33,229 nt of DNA, taken from Rhodovulum steppense (GTDB taxonomy: Bacteria > Pseudomonadota > Alphaproteobacteria > Rhodobacterales > Rhodobacteraceae). Shown piece after piece: positions 17,261 to 25,776 of this stretch. The stretch covers positions 1-33,229 of the forward strand of contig NZ_SLVM01000035.1 of assembly GCF_004339675.1 (NCBI RefSeq), read 5' to 3'. The position numbers and the translations under genes are program-made. Under the pieces are notes generated by a model. The model made no database searches. It was not told the origin of the DNA and saw nothing but the letters and a program-made list of their open reading frames with translations. Each line of letters starts with the position of its first letter. The stretch's first letter is position 1.

Positions 17261-18886
17261 TCACAACCCTGTCGCCAGCTTGCGCAGCTCGAACTTCTGG
17301 ATCTTTCCGGTCGAGGTCTTGGGCAATTCGCGGAACACGATCCGTTTGGGCGTCTTGAACCCGGCAAGCTGGTCGCGGGCAAAGGCGATCAGCGTGGCCT
17401 CGTCGACACTGTGGCCGTCCTTCAGTTCGACAAAGGCGCAGGGCACCTCGCCCCATTTCTCGTCCGGTTTGGCCACCACCGCGCAAAGCAGGACATCGGG
17501 ATGGCGCATCAGCACGCCCTCGACCTCGACCGAGCTGACATTCTCGCCGCCCGAGATGATGATGTCCTTGGCGCGGTCGGCGATCTGCAGATAGCTGTCG
17601 GGATGGTGCATCGCCAGGTCGCCCGAGTGGAAATAGCCGCCCTGGAACGCCTCGCGCGTGGCGCGCGGGTTCTTCAGATAGCCCTTCATCACGCCATTGC
17701 CGCGGAACACGATCTCGCCCTGGGTCTGCCCGTCCATCTGCACCGGCTGGTGCTTTTCGTCCCAGACCTGCACCGGCTCCATGAAGGGCATCGCCACGCC
17801 CTGGCGTGCCTTGACCGCGGCGCGGTCGTCGCCCTGCAGGTGGTCCCATTTCGCGTCCCAAGTGCACTCGGTCGCGGGCCCGTAGGTTTCCGTCAGCCCG
17901 TAGACATGGGTGATGTTGAAGCCCATCGGCTCGATCCGGGCCAGCGTGACCGGGGCAGGGGGCGCGCCCGCGGTGAACACCTCGACGACATGGCCGAAGT
18001 CGCGCCGGTCCTCGTCCCGGGCATTCACGATCATGTTCAGCACGATTGGCGCGCCGCCGAAATGGGTCACGCCCTCGTCGGCGATGGCGTCGAAGATCGC
18101 CTTGGCGGTGATGTCGCGGCAGCACACGACCGTCCCGCCGATCAGCGGCATCATCCAGGTGTGGCACCAGCCGTTGCAATGGAACAGCGGCACGATGGTC
18201 AGGTATTTCGGGTAAAGCACCATGCGCCAGGAAATCACCTGCCCCATCGCGTTCAGATAGGCGCCGCGGTGGTGATAGACGACACCCTTGGGCCGCCCTG
18301 TGGTGCCCGAGGTGTAGTTCAGCGCGAGGCTTTCCCACTCGTCCTGCGGCAGGATCCAGTCGAAATCGGGATCGGCCTTGGCCAGGATATCCTCGTATTC
18401 GGGATAGTCGCCGATCGCATGCACGCCCGCGGCATCGTCGGCCACCTCGATGATGACGGGCGGTTCGCCCTCCATGTCCTCGATGGCGGCGGCGGCCAGC
18501 GGGATGAATTGCGGATCGCACAGCAGCACCTTGGCCCCGCCATGGTCCAGGATGTAGCTGACCGTATTGGCATCGAGCCGGATGTTGATCGTGTTCAGCA
18601 CCGCCCCGCAGGCCGGCACGCCGAAATGCGCCTCGGCCTGGGCGGGAACGTTGGGCAGGAGCGTCGCCACCACATCGCCCGGCCTGACCCCCATCGCGGC
18701 AAGGGCCGACGCCAGCCGCGTGATGCGGTCGTGATACTGCCGGTAGGTGTAGCGGCGGGCGCCATAGATCAGCGCCTCGCGGTCGGGCCAGACCTGCACG
18801 GCGCGGTCGAGGAAGGAGAGCGGCGTCAGCGGCACGAAATTCGCCGCGCATTTCTCCAGACCCGTTTCGTCGGACAGCCAGCCCAT
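17261..18886 (-). CDS. Acyl-CoA synthetase (AMP-forming)
   Basis: A 541-aa acyl-adenylate-forming ligase that activates a fatty or substituted short/medium-chain acid with ATP and CoA. Motifs are NYTSGTTGRPKGVVYHH (190-206), YGLTETYGP, the A8 region YFHSGDLAMHHPDSYLQIADR, IISGGENVSS, and the C-terminal PKTSTGKIQKFELR with catalytic K528. GGGAGGAAGG precedes the ATG at 18886. It sits 134 bp behind fadB, separated by a hairpin, and would feed the beta-oxidation genes upstream. Chain-length preference cannot be read from sequence. The related methylmercaptopropionate ligase DmdB is an alternative I cannot support. Confidence 0.9.
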   Translation of the reverse strand: MGWLSDETGLEKCAANFVPLTPLSFLDRAVQVWPDREALIYGARRYTYRQYHDRITRLASALAAMGVRPGDVVATLLPNVPAQAEAHFGVPACGAVLNTINIRLDANTVSYILDHGGAKVLLCDPQFIPLAAAAIEDMEGEPPVIIEVADDAAGVHAIGDYPEYEDILAKADPDFDWILPQDEWESLALNYTSGTTGRPKGVVYHHRGAYLNAMGQVISWRMVLYPKYLTIVPLFHCNGWCHTWMMPLIGGTVVCCRDITAKAIFDAIADEGVTHFGGAPIVLNMIVNARDEDRRDFGHVVEVFTAGAPPAPVTLARIEPMGFNITHVYGLTETYGPATECTWDAKWDHLQGDDRAAVKARQGVAMPFMEPVQVWDEKHQPVQMDGQTQGEIVFRGNGVMKGYLKNPRATREAFQGGYFHSGDLAMHHPDSYLQIADRAKDIIISGGENVSSVEVEGVLMRHPDVLLCAVVAKPDEKWGEVPCAFVELKDGHSVDEATLIAFARDQLAGFKTPKRIVFRELPKTSTGKIQKFELRKLATGL

Positions 18887-18964
18887 GGTTTCCTTCCTCC
18901 CTGATTGCGATGGTCGGGCGGAGTTTGGCCCCGGAGCCGGGCTTTGAAAAGGGGCGTTCCTCAG

Positions 18965-19001
18965 CCCGGCCCCCCTCCTGTGGCTGGAGGGAGGGGCCGG
19001 G
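18965..19001 (-). terminator. Hairpin downstream of fadB
   Basis: CCCGGCCCC (18965-18973) pairs with GGGGCCGGG (18993-19001); inner CCTCC/GGAGG bases extend the stem imperfectly. It lies 19 nt past the fadB stop in the direction of transcription. A CCCCTTTT run follows about 15 nt later on the minus strand. It may attenuate read-through into the acyl-CoA synthetase gene. Confidence 0.5.
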
Positions 19002-19020
19002 ACCGATGCGGCGGCGGGCG

Positions 19021-21207
19021 TCAGGCGGCCCGCGCCGATTGTCCGAAGCTGCCGTAGAAGCTGTCGTCCCGCGCGGCGATTTCCCGCAGCAGGTCGGGCG
19101 GGGCAAAGCGGGGTCCATGGCGCGCGGCCAGATCGTCGCAGATCGCGACCGCGCGGCCCGCCCCGATCATGTCCAGCCAGGAGAACGGCCCGCCCGACCA
19201 GGGCGCGAAGCCCCAGCCCAGGATCGCGCCCACATCGCCCTCGCGGATATCCGTCAGAACGCCCTCCTCCAATGCGCGCACCGCCTCCAGCACCTGCGCG
19301 AAAAGCAGCCGGTGCTGCACCTCGGACAATTCCGGCTGATCCGCGGCGCGCGGGTAATGGTCGAGTCCCTCCCACAGCCCCGTCCTCTTGCCCGCCGCAT
19401 CATAGGTATAGAATCCGGCTCCCGCCTTGCGCCCCAGCCGACCCTGATCGGCCAGCCAGAACAGCACATCATCTACCGCGCCGTCCGGATAGGCCGCGCC
19501 CATCGCGGCGCGGGTCGCCCTGGCGATCTTGACGCCAAGGTCAATCGAGGTCTCGTCCACCAGTTGCAGCGGCCCCAGCGGCATCCCCACCAGTTTCGCC
19601 GCATTCTCGACCAGCGCAGGCGCGATGCCCTCGCCGACCATCCGGATGCCCTCGTTGATATAGGGGATGATGCAGCGATTGGCGTAGAAGAAGCGGGCAT
19701 CGTTCACCACGATGGGCGTCTTGCGGATCTGGCGCACGAAATCCAGCGCCTTGGCCACGGCGCGGTCGCCGGTTTCGCGCCCCTTGATGATCTCGACCAG
19801 TGCCATCTTCTCGACCGGGCTGAAGAAATGGATGCCGATGAAATCGACCGGCCGGTCGGCGGCACGCGCCAGATCGCCGATCGGCAGGGTCGAGGTATTT
19901 GTTGCAATCGTGCAAGTCCCGTCTACCGCCGCCTGCACCCGTTTCGTCACCTCGGCCTTGATGCCCGGATCCTCGAACACCGCCTCGATCACCAGATCCG
20001 CGCCGGAAAGCGACGAATAATCGGTGGTCGCGGTGATCCGCCCCAGGGTCTCGGCCTTCTTGTCGGGGGTCGCCTTGCCGCGCGCGATGCCCTTGTCCAT
20101 GTAGGATTCGGTATAGGCGCGACCCTTGTCGGCGGCCTCTTGCGACTGGTCGACCAGCACCACCTCGATGCCCGCCTGCGCAGCTACCAGCGCAATGCCC
20201 GCCCCCATCATGCCCGCGCCGATCACGCCCAGCTTCCTCACGCTCTGGTCAGGGATGTCGGCGGGCCGCACCGCGCCCTTTTCCAGCGCCTCCTTGTTGA
20301 TGAAGAGCGAGCGGATCATCGCGCCCGAGGACGGGTTCATCAGCACATGCGTGAACCAGCGCGCCTCGATCCGCAGCGCGGTGTCGAAGGGCACCAGCGC
20401 GCCCTCGTAGACCGCATTCAGCAGCGCCTTGGCGGCCGGATAGACCCCCTTGGTCTTGCCGTTCACCATCGCGCTGGCGCCCACGAAGGTCATGAAGCCC
20501 GAAGGACTGTAGGGCGCGCCGCCGGGCATCTTGTAGCCCTTCTCGTCCCAGGGTTTCACGATGGACGGGGCCGACAGAACCCAGGCCTTCGCCGCCGCCA
20601 CCGGGTCCTCCACCACCTCGTCGATCAGCCCCGCGGCCTTGGCCTTTTTCGGGTCGCTCAGCTTGCCCTCCAGCAGGAAGGGGGCCGCCGCCATCGCGCC
20701 CAGCTTGCGCACCAGCCGCGTTGTGCCCCCCGCCCCGGGGAAGATGCCGACCATGATCTCGGGCAACCCGATCTTCGCCTTCGGGTTGTCGGCGGCAAAG
20801 ATGCGGTGGCAGGCCAGCGGCAGTTCCAGCCCGATCCCCAGCGCGGTGCCCGGCAGCGCGGCGGCAATGGGCTTGCCGCCCTTGTTGCGCTCGTCCATGC
20901 CGGCGCGCTCGATCTTGCGCAAGACGGCATGCATCGCCATCACGCCCTCGAACAGCCCCCGCGCCGGGTCGTCGCCCGCCTCGTCGCGCATGCGGGCGAT
21001 GACGTTCAGATCCATCCCGCCCGCGAAATCCTTCTTGGCGCTGGTGATGACGACACCCTTCACCGTCATATCCGCCAGCGCCGCGTCGATATGGGCGTCG
21101 AGTTCCTGAAAGCCCTGAAGGCTCATCACGTTCATGCTGCGTCCGGGCACGTCCCAGGTGATGGTGGCAACGCCGTCCGCATCCACCGCGTAATGAAATT
21201 CGGCCAT
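19021..21207 (-). CDS. fadB: Bifunctional enoyl-CoA hydratase/3-hydroxyacyl-CoA dehydrogenase
   Basis: A 728-aa multifunctional beta-oxidation enzyme. The N-terminal crotonase domain has the oxyanion loop FAGGMDLNVIA (61-71) and catalytic E128 (GIGLELPLA) and E150 (GLPEIMVGIFPGAGG). The NAD-binding domain begins near 325 with GAGMMGAG (330-337), and the dehydrogenase histidine is H460 in GIHFFSPVEKM. A duplicated C-terminal helical domain follows. GGGAGGAAAG precedes the ATG at 21207, only 11 nt after the thiolase stop. The two therefore form the usual trifunctional pair. FadJ would be an equally good name. Confidence 0.93.
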   Translation of the reverse strand: MAEFHYAVDADGVATITWDVPGRSMNVMSLQGFQELDAHIDAALADMTVKGVVITSAKKDFAGGMDLNVIARMRDEAGDDPARGLFEGVMAMHAVLRKIERAGMDERNKGGKPIAAALPGTALGIGLELPLACHRIFAADNPKAKIGLPEIMVGIFPGAGGTTRLVRKLGAMAAAPFLLEGKLSDPKKAKAAGLIDEVVEDPVAAAKAWVLSAPSIVKPWDEKGYKMPGGAPYSPSGFMTFVGASAMVNGKTKGVYPAAKALLNAVYEGALVPFDTALRIEARWFTHVLMNPSSGAMIRSLFINKEALEKGAVRPADIPDQSVRKLGVIGAGMMGAGIALVAAQAGIEVVLVDQSQEAADKGRAYTESYMDKGIARGKATPDKKAETLGRITATTDYSSLSGADLVIEAVFEDPGIKAEVTKRVQAAVDGTCTIATNTSTLPIGDLARAADRPVDFIGIHFFSPVEKMALVEIIKGRETGDRAVAKALDFVRQIRKTPIVVNDARFFYANRCIIPYINEGIRMVGEGIAPALVENAAKLVGMPLGPLQLVDETSIDLGVKIARATRAAMGAAYPDGAVDDVLFWLADQGRLGRKAGAGFYTYDAAGKRTGLWEGLDHYPRAADQPELSEVQHRLLFAQVLEAVRALEEGVLTDIREGDVGAILGWGFAPWSGGPFSWLDMIGAGRAVAICDDLAARHGPRFAPPDLLREIAARDDSFYGSFGQSARAA

Positions 21208-21218
21208 TCTTTCCTCCC

Positions 21219-22430
21219 TCAGACCCGTTCGATGATCGTCGCGGCGCCCATGCCGCTGGCCACACACAGCGTCGCCAGCCCGGTCGCCTTGTCGGTGCGC
21301 TCCAGCTCGTCGAGCAGCGTGCCCAGGATGATCGCCCCCGTCGCCCCCAGCGGATGGCCCATCGCGATCGCCCCGCCGCAGGGATTGACCCGCTCGGGAT
21401 CGACCTCGAAAGCCTGGATGAAGCGCAGGACGACAGCGGCGAAAGCCTCGTTCACCTCGAACAGGTCAATGTCGGAAATCTGCATCTTCGCATCGGCCAG
21501 GATCTTCTCGGTCACGGGCACTGGACCGGTCAGCATGATCGTCGGATCGGTGCCGATCTTGGCCGTTGCCAGGATTTTTGCCCTTGGTTTAAGGCCATTC
21601 GCTTGCCCGAACTCGGCGCTGCCGATCAGGATACCTGCGGCACCATCGACGATACCCGAGGAATTTCCTGCGTGGTGGATATGCTCGATCCGTTCAAGAT
21701 CGGGGTATTTCATCAGCGCCACCTGATCGAAGCCCGGCATCGTTTCGCCGATCTCGCGAAAGGCAGGTTTCAGCGCGCCCAGGCTCTGCATGTCGGTCTC
21801 GGGGCGCAGATGCTCGTCGCGATCGAGGATCGTCAGGCCGTTCACATCCCGGACCGGCAGGATAGAGCGCGCGAACCGCCCCTCGGCCCAGGACTGCGCG
21901 GCGCGGCGCTGGCTTTCCACGGCCAGAGCGTCAGCCTGATCGCGGGTGAAGCCGTATCGGGTGGCGATGATATCGGCCGAAATGCCCTGCGGCACGAAAT
22001 GGGCCTTCATCGCAAGGCCCGGATCGACGGCGATGGCCGCCCCGTCGCTGCCCATGGCGACGCGGCTCATCATCTCGACCCCGCCCGCGATATAGCCCGC
22101 GCCTGCACCGGCCTGCACCTGATTGGCCGCCAAGTTCACCGCCTCGAGTCCCGAGGCGCAGAAGCGGTTGATCGACAGGCCGGGTATGCGTTCGTCCAGC
22201 CGCGAGGCCAGAACCGCGCTGCGGGCAAGGCAGCCGCCCTGCTCGCCCACCTGGGTAACATTGCCCCAGATCACGTCCTCGACCGCGTGGCCGGTCAGCC
22301 CGTTGCGCTCGGCCAGCGCATCGAGCACCTGTGCCGACAGCCGCAGCGCCGTGACCTCGTGCAGGCTGCCATCCTGACGCCCCTTGCCGCGCGGGGTGCG
22401 GATCGCGTCGTAGATATAGGCATCGGTCAT
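21219..22430 (-). CDS. fadA: Acetyl-CoA acyltransferase (thiolase)
   Basis: A 403-aa thiolase that cleaves 3-ketoacyl-CoA, releasing acetyl-CoA. The active-site residues are C91 (NRFCASGLEAV), H359 (AMGHPLGATGA) and C389 (LCVASGMGAA), with NEAFAAV and GGAIAMGHP intact. The ATG at 22430 has GAGGACA upstream. It is the first gene after a 307-bp spacer holding a palindrome and paired repeats, so it probably has its own promoter. It is paired with fadB by an 11-nt gap. A biosynthetic thiolase role is less likely given that partner. Confidence 0.93.
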   Translation of the reverse strand: MTDAYIYDAIRTPRGKGRQDGSLHEVTALRLSAQVLDALAERNGLTGHAVEDVIWGNVTQVGEQGGCLARSAVLASRLDERIPGLSINRFCASGLEAVNLAANQVQAGAGAGYIAGGVEMMSRVAMGSDGAAIAVDPGLAMKAHFVPQGISADIIATRYGFTRDQADALAVESQRRAAQSWAEGRFARSILPVRDVNGLTILDRDEHLRPETDMQSLGALKPAFREIGETMPGFDQVALMKYPDLERIEHIHHAGNSSGIVDGAAGILIGSAEFGQANGLKPRAKILATAKIGTDPTIMLTGPVPVTEKILADAKMQISDIDLFEVNEAFAAVVLRFIQAFEVDPERVNPCGGAIAMGHPLGATGAIILGTLLDELERTDKATGLATLCVASGMGAATIIERV

Positions 22431-22490
22431 TTCTGTGTCCTCGCAGTCGGGAAGAAACGGTTGGCGCTGCGCCCGGCGGCAGCGTTGCAG

Positions 22491-22699
22491 GGGTATTTTC
22501 GCCAAGAAGAAACAGCCGGTCGCGCGCCGTAACCGACCGTTAACGTTAACGCGCCAGTCTGCGACTCGCGGTACAGGCTGGGGAGCCGATGACCGCCCAA
22601 GGAGAAGCCCCCCCGCCCGGCGCCTCCACCCCGGTATCGACCGGGGGTGCCGTTCGGGCGGGGGGAAGCCGCCCTGTCTTCTTCTTGGCGAAAATACCC
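22491..22699. repeat. 21-bp inverted repeat pair flanking a GC stem
   Basis: GGGTATTTTCGCC plus AAGAAGAA at 22491-22511 is matched exactly in reverse complement at 22679-22699; with a one-base gap the match continues through ACAG. The arms face each other across 167 bp. Between them, CCCCCCGCCCG (22609-22619) pairs with CGGGCGGGGGG (22655-22665). The right arm follows the 3' end of the RHH-like gene in the same orientation that the related copy follows lysS at 30490-30520. This suggests two copies of a dispersed 3'-end element rather than one transposon. Confidence 0.6.
22538..22551. promoter_or_regulatory. Perfect 14-bp palindrome upstream of fadA
   Basis: CGTTAACGTTAACG is its own reverse complement and lies 107 bp before the fadA start codon. 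Its composition stands out from the GC-rich surroundings. It is a good operator candidate for one of the two MerR-type proteins encoded upstream, or for another fatty-acid regulator. Binding is inferred only. Confidence 0.42.
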
Positions 22700-22737
22700 A
22701 CGACGCTGCCCGCGCCATCCTGCGCGACCTCCGGGGT

Positions 22738-22950
22738 TCATCGCTTGCGCTCCTCAAGCTCGGCATTGAACAGCCGCAGCCGGTGGGTCAGCACCTCGGA
22801 ATCAGTCACGCTGTCGAAATGCTCGAACAGGAAGGACAGCGCCTCGCCCTCGTCGAGGCCCGCGTCCTGGGCAAAGCGGCGCAACCGGCGATAGGCGTCC
22901 TCGGACATGGCAACCGGAAAGCGGCGGGTCAGGCGCAGGCGTCTGGGCAT
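22738..22950 (-). CDS. Small ribbon-helix-helix-like protein
   Basis: A 70-aa basic protein (MPRRLRLTRRFPVAMSEDAY...). A strong AAAGGGAGGA site precedes the ATG and it sits only 22 nt behind the acyl-CoA dehydrogenase, so it is clearly a gene. Residues 8-45 have the outline of a ribbon-helix-helix DNA-binding fold: a basic strand (RRFPVAMS), helix 1 (EDAYRRLRRFAQDAG), a turn and helix 2 (DEGEALSFLFEHF). A C-terminal charged helix follows (HRLRLFNAELEERK). The fold call is by pattern, not certain. A small regulator, or a structural partner of the beta-oxidation enzymes, are both possible. Confidence 0.72.
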   Translation of the reverse strand: MPRRLRLTRRFPVAMSEDAYRRLRRFAQDAGLDEGEALSFLFEHFDSVTDSEVLTHRLRLFNAELEERKR

Positions 22951-22972
22951 CGCTGTCCTCCCTTTCAGGCGG

Positions 22973-24751
22973 CTAGAAGGCGTCGGGGTCCAGCGCCATC
23001 ACCGTTTCGGCGCCCGAGGTGATCCGCGCCAGATGCAGTCCCGTCGCGGGCAGCTGGCGGGCCATGTAATAGCGCCCGGTCGCGATCCTGGCCGTCAGGA
23101 AGGCCGCATCGCCCGTCCCCGCCGCCAGCCCCGCGCGCGCGGCACGCGCGATCCGCGCCCACATCAGGCCCAGGCAGACATGGCCGAACAGGTGCATGAA
23201 ATCATAGCTGCCCGCCAGCGCATCGGCGGGATTCTTCATCCCCTGTTCGACGAAATACATCGTCGCCGCCTGCAAATCCTTCGACGCCGTCTTGAGCGGG
23301 TCGAGAAAGCCCGATTTCAGTTCGGCATCGCCCTCGTTTTCGCGGATGAAGCCTTTCACGATCTCGAAGAAATCGCGCATCGCGCGGCCGCCATCCTGCG
23401 GCAGCTTGCGGCCCACCAGATCCAGCGACTGGATGCCGTTGGTGCCTTCGTAGATCATGGTGATCCGCGCATCGCGCACGAATTGTTCCAGCCCCGCGGC
23501 GCGGGTGAACCCGGTGCCGCCCAGCGTCTGCTGCGCCAGAACCGTGGTCTCGAACCCCTTGTCGGTCAGGAAGCCCTTGATGACCGGGGTCAGCAGCGAG
23601 ATCAGCGCCTCGGCCCTGTCGTCGTGGCCGCGATGCGCCCGGTCGATCAGTTGCGCCCCCCAGAAGGTGAAGGCCCGCGCCCCTTCGACAAGGCTTTTCT
23701 GGTGCATCAGGTTGCGGCGCACATCGGGGTGGACCATGATCGGGTCGGCCGGTCCGTCCGGGTTGGCAGGCGCCCCCAGCGCGCGGCCCTGAAGCCGTTC
23801 CCTGGCCCAGGCCAGCGCGTTCTGATAGGCCACGACGCCTTGCGCATAGCCCTGAAGCCCGACGCCCAGGCGAGCCTCGTTCATCATGGTGAACATCGCC
23901 CGCATGCCCTTGTGTTCCTCGCCCACGAGGAAGCCGGTCGCGCCCTCGTAGCTCATCACGCAGGTGGCGTTGGCGTGAATGCCCATCTTGTGTTCCAGCC
24001 CGACGCATTCCAGCGCGTTGCGCGGGCCCGGATTGCCATCCGCGTCGGGCAGGAATTTCGGCACGATGAACAGCGAAATGCCCTTGGTCCCCTCGGGGCC
24101 GCCGGGGATCTTCGCCAGCACCAGATGGACGATGTTCTCGGTCAGGTCGTGTTCGCCCGCCGAGATCCAGATCTTGGTGCCGGTGATCCTGTAAGTACCG
24201 TCCGGCTGCGGCTCGGCGCGGGTCCTGATGAGACCCAGATCGGTGCCGCAATGCGGTTCGGTCAGGTTCATCGTGCCCGACCAGATGCCTTCGATCATCT
24301 TCGGCAGATACAGCGCCTTCTGCGCCTCGGACCCGTGCACATGGATCGCCGACATCGCGCCATGTGTCAGGCCCCAATACATGTTCATCGCCATGTTGGC
24401 CGAGACGAACATCTCGCCGACCGCGGTGTTCAGCAGATAGGGCATGCCCTGCCCGCCATAGGCCGGATCGGCGTCCAGCCCGATCCAGCCGCCCGCGGCG
24501 ATCTGGCCATAGGCCTCGCGAAAGCCCGCGGGCGTGCGCACCGCGCCGTTGTCCAGCGTGCACCCCTCGGCATCGCCCGTGGCGTTCAGGGGGGCCAGCA
24601 CCTCGGCCGCGATCCTGCCCGCCTCGTCCAGGACGGCGGCGGTGAAGTCGCGGTCAAGCTCGTCATAGCCGGGGATCCCGGCATTGCCGATGTCCAGAAC
24701 GTCATGCAGCAGGAACTGCATCTCGTCGGTCGGCGGGGTATAGGTCGGCAT
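22973..24751 (-). CDS. Acyl-CoA dehydrogenase, large C-terminal-domain type
   Basis: A 592-aa FAD enzyme that oxidises acyl-CoA to 2-enoyl-CoA, the first beta-oxidation step. It is larger than classic members (about 380 aa) because of an extra C-terminal domain (about 450-592). Landmarks are [19 protein letters not shown] (161-179), [12 protein letters not shown] (191-202), [11 protein letters not shown] (291-301), and the catalytic base E435 in [17 protein letters not shown] precedes the ATG at 24751. Its family includes DmdC of DMSP breakdown, but the neighbours indicate general fatty-acid or related acid degradation. Electrons should go to ETF. Confidence 0.92.
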   Translation of the reverse strand: MPTYTPPTDEMQFLLHDVLDIGNAGIPGYDELDRDFTAAVLDEAGRIAAEVLAPLNATGDAEGCTLDNGAVRTPAGFREAYGQIAAGGWIGLDADPAYGGQGMPYLLNTAVGEMFVSANMAMNMYWGLTHGAMSAIHVHGSEAQKALYLPKMIEGIWSGTMNLTEPHCGTDLGLIRTRAEPQPDGTYRITGTKIWISAGEHDLTENIVHLVLAKIPGGPEGTKGISLFIVPKFLPDADGNPGPRNALECVGLEHKMGIHANATCVMSYEGATGFLVGEEHKGMRAMFTMMNEARLGVGLQGYAQGVVAYQNALAWARERLQGRALGAPANPDGPADPIMVHPDVRRNLMHQKSLVEGARAFTFWGAQLIDRAHRGHDDRAEALISLLTPVIKGFLTDKGFETTVLAQQTLGGTGFTRAAGLEQFVRDARITMIYEGTNGIQSLDLVGRKLPQDGGRAMRDFFEIVKGFIRENEGDAELKSGFLDPLKTASKDLQAATMYFVEQGMKNPADALAGSYDFMHLFGHVCLGLMWARIARAARAGLAAGTGDAAFLTARIATGRYYMARQLPATGLHLARITSGAETVMALDPDAF

Positions 24752-24806
24752 CTGTCTCTCCCTTGAACGCCGCCCTTCTGCGGGGCGGACCTGTCCGGCG
24801 ATGCGC

Positions 24807-25211
24807 CTAGCGGCGTGCGTCCCTCTCGAATTCGGCCAGCTTTTCTTCGCACAGGGCAAGCTGGTGCTGCAGTTCGGCGATGGCCTCGTCCAGTTCGGCG
24901 CGCTGGCGCTGCATGTCGGCCAGTCGTTCGCGCCCGATCGCATAGGCTTCGCGGTGCTGGGCCTCGTGGCCCTGCTCCTCGTCGTAAAGCGCCAGAAGCT
25001 GGCGGATCTGTTCGAGGCTGAAACCGAACCGCTTGCCGCGCAGGATCAGGGTCAGCCGACCGCGGTCGCGGCGGGTGTAAAGCCGCCGCTGACCCTCGCG
25101 GATCGGGTCCAGCAATTCCTTGGTCTCGTAGAAGCGCAGAGTGCGTGGCGTAACCGAAAATGCCTCGCACATTTGGCGGATCGTGAGCAATTCGTCGATC
25201 ATCGCATCCAT
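24807..25211 (-). CDS. MerR-family regulator 1
   Basis: A 134-aa transcription factor. The winged-HTH is at 8-75 ([20 protein letters not shown], then [19 protein letters not shown]), followed by a long dimerising coiled coil (82-130). There are no paired cysteines for metal or redox sensing. It lies 55 bp upstream of the acyl-CoA dehydrogenase on the same strand, suggesting it regulates that operon and itself; LiuR-type MerR proteins controlling acyl-CoA catabolism are the natural comparison. Start 25211 is chosen over ATG 25202 because AGGTTGAA sits next to it. Paralogous to the next gene upstream. Confidence 0.87.
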   Translation of the reverse strand: MDAMIDELLTIRQMCEAFSVTPRTLRFYETKELLDPIREGQRRLYTRRDRGRLTLILRGKRFGFSLEQIRQLLALYDEEQGHEAQHREAYAIGRERLADMQRQRAELDEAIAELQHQLALCEEKLAEFERDARR

Positions 25212-25275
25212 TTCAACCTGTTTCGGCCACCCCTGGAAAGGAAATGCAGGGGGGCGTGATCCGTTACAAGCCGGA

Positions 25276-25290
25276 TTGACGTTGACGTAA
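25276..25290. promoter_or_regulatory. Tandem ACGT operator candidate
   Basis: TTGACGTTGACGTAA carries two ACGT cores six bases apart, followed by GCGTAACG. It lies in the 115-bp gap between the two MerR genes, 65 bp upstream of the downstream one. Paired ACGT operators of this look have, as I recall, been described for LiuR-type MerR regulators. This makes it the best candidate autoregulatory site for the MerR-acyl-CoA dehydrogenase operon. Confidence 0.42.
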
Positions 25291-25326
25291 GCGTAACGCT
25301 GCGTCACGGCGCCCGATTGACTCTTC

Positions 25327-25725
25327 CTAGTCGTCGTGACGTGGCTTGGCGTCCTGTCGCGCGAGAACGGTCGAAACCTCGTCATGCAGCGCCCGCAGCT
25401 CGGCAATCGAGCGCTCCAGTTCCTCGCGTTGCGCGCTCAGCGCCACGAGTTGGCGGTCGGCCAGTTCGACGGTGCGCTCAAGCTGCGCCCGGCTGCCCTC
25501 TTCATCGTAGATCAGCAACCATTGGCGGATTTCCTCGAGGCTGAAGCCGAAGCGCCGACCGCGCAGGATCAGCGTCATCCGCGCCACCTCGCGGGGCGTG
25601 TAGAACCGCGTGCGGCCTTCCTTCTCGGGGCTCAGAAGCTCGATATATTCATAATACCGCAGGGTGCGCGGCGTCACATCGAACTTCGCGCACATCTGCT
25701 TGAACGTCAGACGGGTGTCGGACAT
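25327..25725 (-). CDS. MerR-family regulator 2
   Basis: A 132-aa transcription factor with an N-terminal winged HTH (6-75; LTFKQMCAKFDVTPRTLRYY, LRGRRFGFSLEEIRQWLLIYDEE) and a coiled coil (80-120). It shares most residues of the HTH with the MerR protein at 24807-25211, including TPRTLR, RGxRFGFSLE and YDEE, so they arose by duplication. GGAAGGGG precedes the ATG at 25725. It lacks metal-binding cysteines. It lies 51 bp behind the permease and 115 bp before MerR 1. An acyl-CoA-type effector is likely by family, but is inferred. Confidence 0.87.
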   Translation of the reverse strand: MSDTRLTFKQMCAKFDVTPRTLRYYEYIELLSPEKEGRTRFYTPREVARMTLILRGRRFGFSLEEIRQWLLIYDEEGSRAQLERTVELADRQLVALSAQREELERSIAELRALHDEVSTVLARQDAKPRHDD

Positions 25726-25776
25726 CGCCCCTTCCGCTTATGTCTTCCGTTATGCGCGTTTCCGGTCCGGGCCAGT

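Larger units (their letters stand above)
22431..22737. other. Structured 307-bp spacer upstream of fadA
   Basis: This is the longest internal gap. It contains an exact 21-bp inverted repeat pair (22491-22511 and 22679-22699), an 11-bp GC stem inside it (22609-22619 with 22655-22665) enclosing a smaller hairpin, and a 14-bp palindrome at 22538-22551. I find no convincing coding sequence. It should hold the 3' end signals of the RHH-like gene and the fadA promoter. Confidence 0.7.

Noticed and set aside
18910-21726. A 938-codon open frame on the plus strand
   Set aside because: It is antisense to fadB and fadA, which have full catalytic motifs and ribosome sites. Its translation is arginine/histidine/glutamine-rich with no domain, typical of antisense frames in high-GC DNA.
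22491-22699. An insertion sequence bounded by the 21-bp inverted repeats
   Set aside because: There is no transposase frame in 167 bp, and I see no target duplication. A related copy behind lysS is single, so dispersed 3'-end elements explain it better.
17261-24751. A DMSP demethylation (dmdBCD) cluster
   Set aside because: The acyl-CoA synthetase and the large acyl-CoA dehydrogenase belong to the same broad families as DmdB and DmdC. The presence of thiolase and a FadB-type fusion, and the absence of dmdA or a separate DmdD-type hydratase, favour ordinary beta-oxidation.
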